This document shows positions 18,771-21,964 of a DNA stretch of 21,964 bases, one piece after another. Within the stretch, counting starts at the first letter, position 1. Each line of letters begins with the position of its first letter. The notes below the pieces were generated by a model, which was given only the letters and a program-made list of their open reading frames with translations, had not been told where the DNA came from and made no database searches. Source of the stretch: Silene noctiflora (Eukaryota; Streptophyta; Magnoliopsida; Caryophyllales; Caryophyllaceae); contig VHZZ01001602.1 of the NCBI GenBank assembly GCA_009801015.1, forward strand, positions 136,110 to 158,073. The letters are read 5' to 3'. A program made the position numbers and the translations under genes.

Positions 18771-19465
18771 TTATGAGCCGTTCATCGTCAATTGGGCATT
18801 AGTTTCGGGGTTGTCCCTCTTATGTACCAAAAAAATTGGCAGTATGCAAATGGCATATATGGTAAAGTCATAACGATTGGTATTCATGGCTTCATGAATC
18901 ATGAGTCATGGCCTACATTTAAAACGTAATTTATTTTTCGCAGTACTCATTTTAGTCATTCCAATACTTTTTACACAAAACTTTCTCTTATCATACCCCT
19001 ACCTAAAAAACTCTAATTCATAACCCAACAACGTCTCAAATTAATCATCTTTTTTCCAATTGTCGATGATAATTTGAATTTAAAACATGTATTTTATTTG
19101 TTAATTGCAAATTATTCATGGACAAGACAAATCCGGAGAGCGAGCATTGAGTAAGTGTATTGTTGGTGACTGCTACATGAATTTTCCTCCCAATCAAAAC
19201 ACTTGTACAGTTGTACACATAATTCAAAGGTAAGATATAGATTTGCAGAGAATGGATGATGTGCGACGAGGGTCGTGATACCAATTAAATTCATGGTCAA
19301 CCATACTCTGGACCATGCCACACGCGCCGCGTGCACCCGCACGTTGTGATTTTGAGGCGGCGACACTTCTCCCATGGAACCTTGGTGAACCAAAGCATGT
19401 CATGGGCCGTTACCGATTTGAAAGGCATTGATATCGGTGAATGGTTTGAACAAGTCTGCATTTGT
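18771..19465. other. Spacer between CYP23 upstream element and gypsy LTR, no gene seen
   Basis: Overlapping open stretches on both strands near 19045-19513 have no recognised motif. The part nearest 19465 may belong to the leader of the adjoining Tat-like element, since on the minus strand it lies immediately downstream of its primer-binding-site-like sequence. A clear gag was not found, so the internal region must be truncated. Confidence 0.4.
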
Positions 19466-20106
19466 GGAGTCGCCACAAATATTTGTGGTAAATCATGTCA
19501 TATCAAGACATAAAGTAGTGACATGAATACTAAGAAATTCGTCGCCCTTAGCATTCTATGTCTAAAATGACTCTCGCGATGCCAATGAACACTAATGTTC
19601 ACAGATATCTGAGTAAGGGGTAAGGGTACGTATTAGGAAGCTCTTTATTTGAACACCTAATCCCGCCCGCCTCGATAGCGGCCTCTACTAATGATCAGGG
19701 AAACATCTATACTTGATATGTTGTTGATTATATGCATGCAATGCAACATCCACGTTTTAATCCTAACATGTGAATTTAGACTAAGTCTGTTGACATACAA
19801 TTTAGCATCCAATTGGGTCGAAATAGGGAATTTAATTCATTACATGTGAAAAAGCCAAATAAATCATACAAGTGAAAATAAATAAATAAATAAATTACAA
19901 TAATAATAAATTATAATGGGAATTTGAATTTACCTCATAAAAACGCTATAAAAGAAATATAAAGGAAAAGAAAAGAAATAAATAAAATAAAAGGATTGAA
20001 AATATGGCGAAATAGGTGATAAATAAGGATAATGGTCAATCATAAACCTAGTTAGAAAAGCTACGTCAAAACAAGACGAGTTCAGAGGCAGAAGTTAACT
20101 CAGGAC

Positions 20107-21207
20107 AGGCGCAGCGTATGGTGCGTCCTCTAGAAGAAGCGCATCAGACCGTGCGTCTGTTCTTGAGTTGGATTCTGACTGTAAAAGTCAGACTCGTGTT
20201 TCGTTAGTGTTCGTTAGTTATTTAAGATCGATTATTGATATTAGACTCGAAATTGAAGTGGTTTATACATATTATATATACTAAGATCGTCATAAAGCTC
20301 GAAAAGATATACAAAAGTAGAATTTTAATGATTTGATATGGGAAAAATTAAACCATTGAAATCCGTGTTTGAATAAGAGATGAACATCCGCAAATATTGA
20401 ATTATAAGGGATTTAGGCCAAAAAAAAATTTGATAAAATAAATTAAGAAACTGGAAATTTACGAAAGAAAGAAAGAAAACGAAAGAAAGGAAAGAAAGAC
20501 AAAACAACTAGTACTCGAGGAAGAAGAAGAAAAGCAACAGCGGCTAAGCAGCCTCTGGAATAGGCGCAACAGATGTTGCGACTTTTCCTGAAGGCGCAAC
20601 AGCTATTGCGTTTCTTCCCGACGGTCTTTCTCTGCTGTTTCGTCAAAACGATTTAAAAAGTATGATTTGGGAAACGATTTTTAGCGTGTTTATGATATAA
20701 ATCCTTACATAATTGTAAATACAGAAAATAAAATACAAATTGTGATTTACACCCTTAGACTTACATGTTTACGAAGCGAGATTAACTAAATTGTCGTGTA
20801 GTGGTTGCTCGACTCGATGTAAATTAAAAAGATGCCCTTGAAAAAGGATTTAGTAACAAAGATTGATTAAAATTGATTGAGCGTAGTGGTCAAATTGGTC
20901 GGTCAAGCAAACGAGACTGGGACCTAGAATGATCTAGTCTTACGTGGTCGAGTAGATCAGGCACGTAGGCGTCAAAGCAAAAGCACGTGGTCTTAGAATG
21001 CAAAGAGAGAAGAGAAGGGGCGAACACTCGCGTGAAGAATATGTGAGGCGAAGGCCTCTATTTATACTAATCACGAGGCGTAGGTTTAGGAAAAAAGATA
21101 AGATTTGAAGAATTCGGAAATATTCTGGAAATTGACGAAAATCAGCCCAGGAAGAGGTGCAGTAGGAACTGCGACCTTTCCAAGAGGCGCAGTGCCTACT
21201 GCATCCT
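20107..21207. repeat. Three pairs of AGGCGCA..TGCG palindromic cassettes, 30-bp offset
   Basis: Six imperfect palindromes of 21-24 bp lie at 20107-20130, 20137-20158, 20562-20582, 20592-20612, 21155-21177 and 21185-21207. Each begins AGGCGCA, AAGCGCA or AGGTGCA and ends TGCG or TGCA followed by a pyrimidine-rich stretch; CGCAACAGATGTTGCG is the most perfect. In each of the three pairs the starts are exactly 30 bp apart, while the pairs lie 455 and 593 bp apart. All are inside the Tat-like LTR. Confidence 0.8.
21059..21066 (-). promoter_or_regulatory. TATA box of the Tat-like LTR
   Basis: Minus-strand TATAAATA within GTATAAATAGAGGCC. It gives the orientation of the LTR and would put U3 at about 21067-21652, with transcription running towards lower coordinates. 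Confidence 0.55.
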
Positions 21208-21656
21208 CTCTTGAGGTCTTCCCTCCTCAGTAAGAAAGATTTCCACCGTTTGATTTAGGAATTAGGGAAGATGTAGGCTTCTTTATTCTGCATGGCAAGA
21301 TATTTTCGAGATTTTAAAATATAAAAACAATATTTAGGAAAACTCTAGAATACTCCGACTCGGTATTGAGACGGGTTTTGAAAATAAAGACGGTTTTTGA
21401 CCTGAACTCCAAATGTACTCTAATTACTGCCAAAACGACCGTACCGGCACGTAGATGACGACCAAGAGGTTGACACGACTTTTTGAGCAACCACTTGTCG
21501 ACGAATTTATGAAGTATAAAATCGCTCCACATATTTAAACATGCAGCTCAATCATCACTGGGTGTTTGGCGGGAGGTGCAGAAACGAGGTATCTATAGAG
21601 CCCCCACTTTGACTGAGGCTTGGACAAGCCAAAAGTCGAAGTATATCCCTCAGGTC

Positions 21657-21964
21657 TGTAATACCCGCCCTATTAGGAGGCCCATTGACCGACCATAGGT
21701 ACCTTTGACCATGTTAGACCTTTGACAAGGACCGTTGTTGGAGTCACTGTAATACTTCATATTTTAAGGCTTGGTTAGTGGTTAGTCAGACTGTGGAATT
21801 ATTAAAATGTGTTTTAAAATATATATTATAAATTATAGAATTATATTGTGAGATGGAATAATATAACAAAATGATGGATGAGTCGGGAATGGATGTGGGC
21901 CATGTGTATTGGGCCGTGTTTACTAATAGTAATAGTAATTATAATATTAATAATAATAGTAGTA
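21657..21964 (+). repeat. Probable start of another gypsy LTR, cut by window end
   Basis: TGTAATACCCGCCC followed by CCCATTGACCGACC, TTTGACCATGTTAGACC and TTTGACAAGGACCG resembles the opening of a chromovirus-type plant gypsy LTR with repeated TTGACC words. It continues in AT-rich DNA and ends in TAA/TAG simple repeats (about 21923-21964). It starts 4 bp after the proposed end of the Tat-like LTR. The rest is outside the window, so this is tentative. Confidence 0.4.

Larger units (their letters stand above)
19466..21652 (-). mobile_element. Tat/Ogre-like Ty3-gypsy long LTR with PBS-like end
   Basis: Read on the minus strand, the LTR would start TGAGGGATATAC (complement of 21641-21652) and run through AAGTGGGGGCTC, TAGATACCTCGTTTCTGCAC and a TATA box TATAAATA (complement of 21059-21066). 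It ends just before TGGCGACTCC (complement of 19466-19475), the kind of primer-binding site I associate with Tat/Ogre elements (tRNA-Arg). Words such as GGGTAAGGGTACGTATTAGG and CCCGCCCGCCTCGATAGCGG (plus strand) recall these long plant LTRs. A length of about 2.2 kb suits the group. Start, end and family are from pattern memory, since the second LTR is absent. It also holds (AAAT)n near 19878-19900. Confidence 0.55.

Noticed and set aside
19045..19513. Overlapping ORFs on both strands beside the gypsy LTR
   Set aside because: No recognisable retroelement or host motif; likely chance frames in leader-like or spacer DNA.

Overview
This is nuclear DNA from a flowering plant. It contains one split protein-coding gene, on the minus strand, surrounded and invaded by plant transposable elements: Copia and Tat-like LTR retrotransposons, a Helitron, PIF/Harbinger-like and hAT-like MITEs, and a TS-like SINE. 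No bacterial genes, operons, CRISPR arrays, tRNA genes or rRNA genes are visible. Intergenic DNA and introns are AT-rich. A single N inside a G-run at 15125 points to a clone-based (BAC-style) assembly. The octamer ACTCCGTA (5064, 12738) and the style of the gypsy LTRs remind me of Caryophyllales, but that is an impression, not proof. Silene latifolia has a sex-linked cyclophilin pair (SlCypX/SlCypY). Nothing here shows whether this gene is one of them.

Layout. 1-2732: the 3' part of a Ty1/Copia retrotransposon (integrase end, reverse transcriptase, RNase H, 3' LTR), in one frame but broken by two stop codons and by catalytic-site changes. 2733-7600: mostly non-coding; it holds a PIF/Harbinger-like MITE inside one copy of a local duplication, a MITE-like relic and a SINE with an (AAT)9 tail. 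7600-8180: a hairpin and a 180-bp tandem repeat made of small hairpin units. 8330-8753: a solo LTR. 9558-10155: a short non-autonomous Helitron. 10370-11630: a degraded gypsy gag fragment, an in-frame 150-bp tandem duplication and an older duplication. 11660-12120: more dispersed repeat relics.

12623-18443 (minus strand): an apparently intact eight-exon gene for a secretory-pathway cyclophilin of the CYP23 type. Its eight exons splice to 678 nt (225 codons plus stop) with all junctions in phase. Its introns have collected a TS-like SINE and a 36-bp inverted repeat (intron 6), a 52-bp tandem duplication and a MULE-like composite enclosing a promoter/5'UTR-like piece (intron 5), and a SINE-like sequence and a hAT-like MITE (intron 3). 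Another inverted-repeat element lies about 60 bp upstream of the start codon.

19466-21652 (minus strand): a long Tat/Ogre-like Ty3-gypsy LTR with a TATA box and an adjacent primer-binding-site-like sequence. It carries three pairs of small palindromic cassettes, each pair offset by exactly 30 bp. At 21657 what looks like another LTR begins and runs off the window.

The cyclophilin is the only gene I judge functional. Everything else is mobile-element DNA, its decay products, or sequence in which I recognise nothing.
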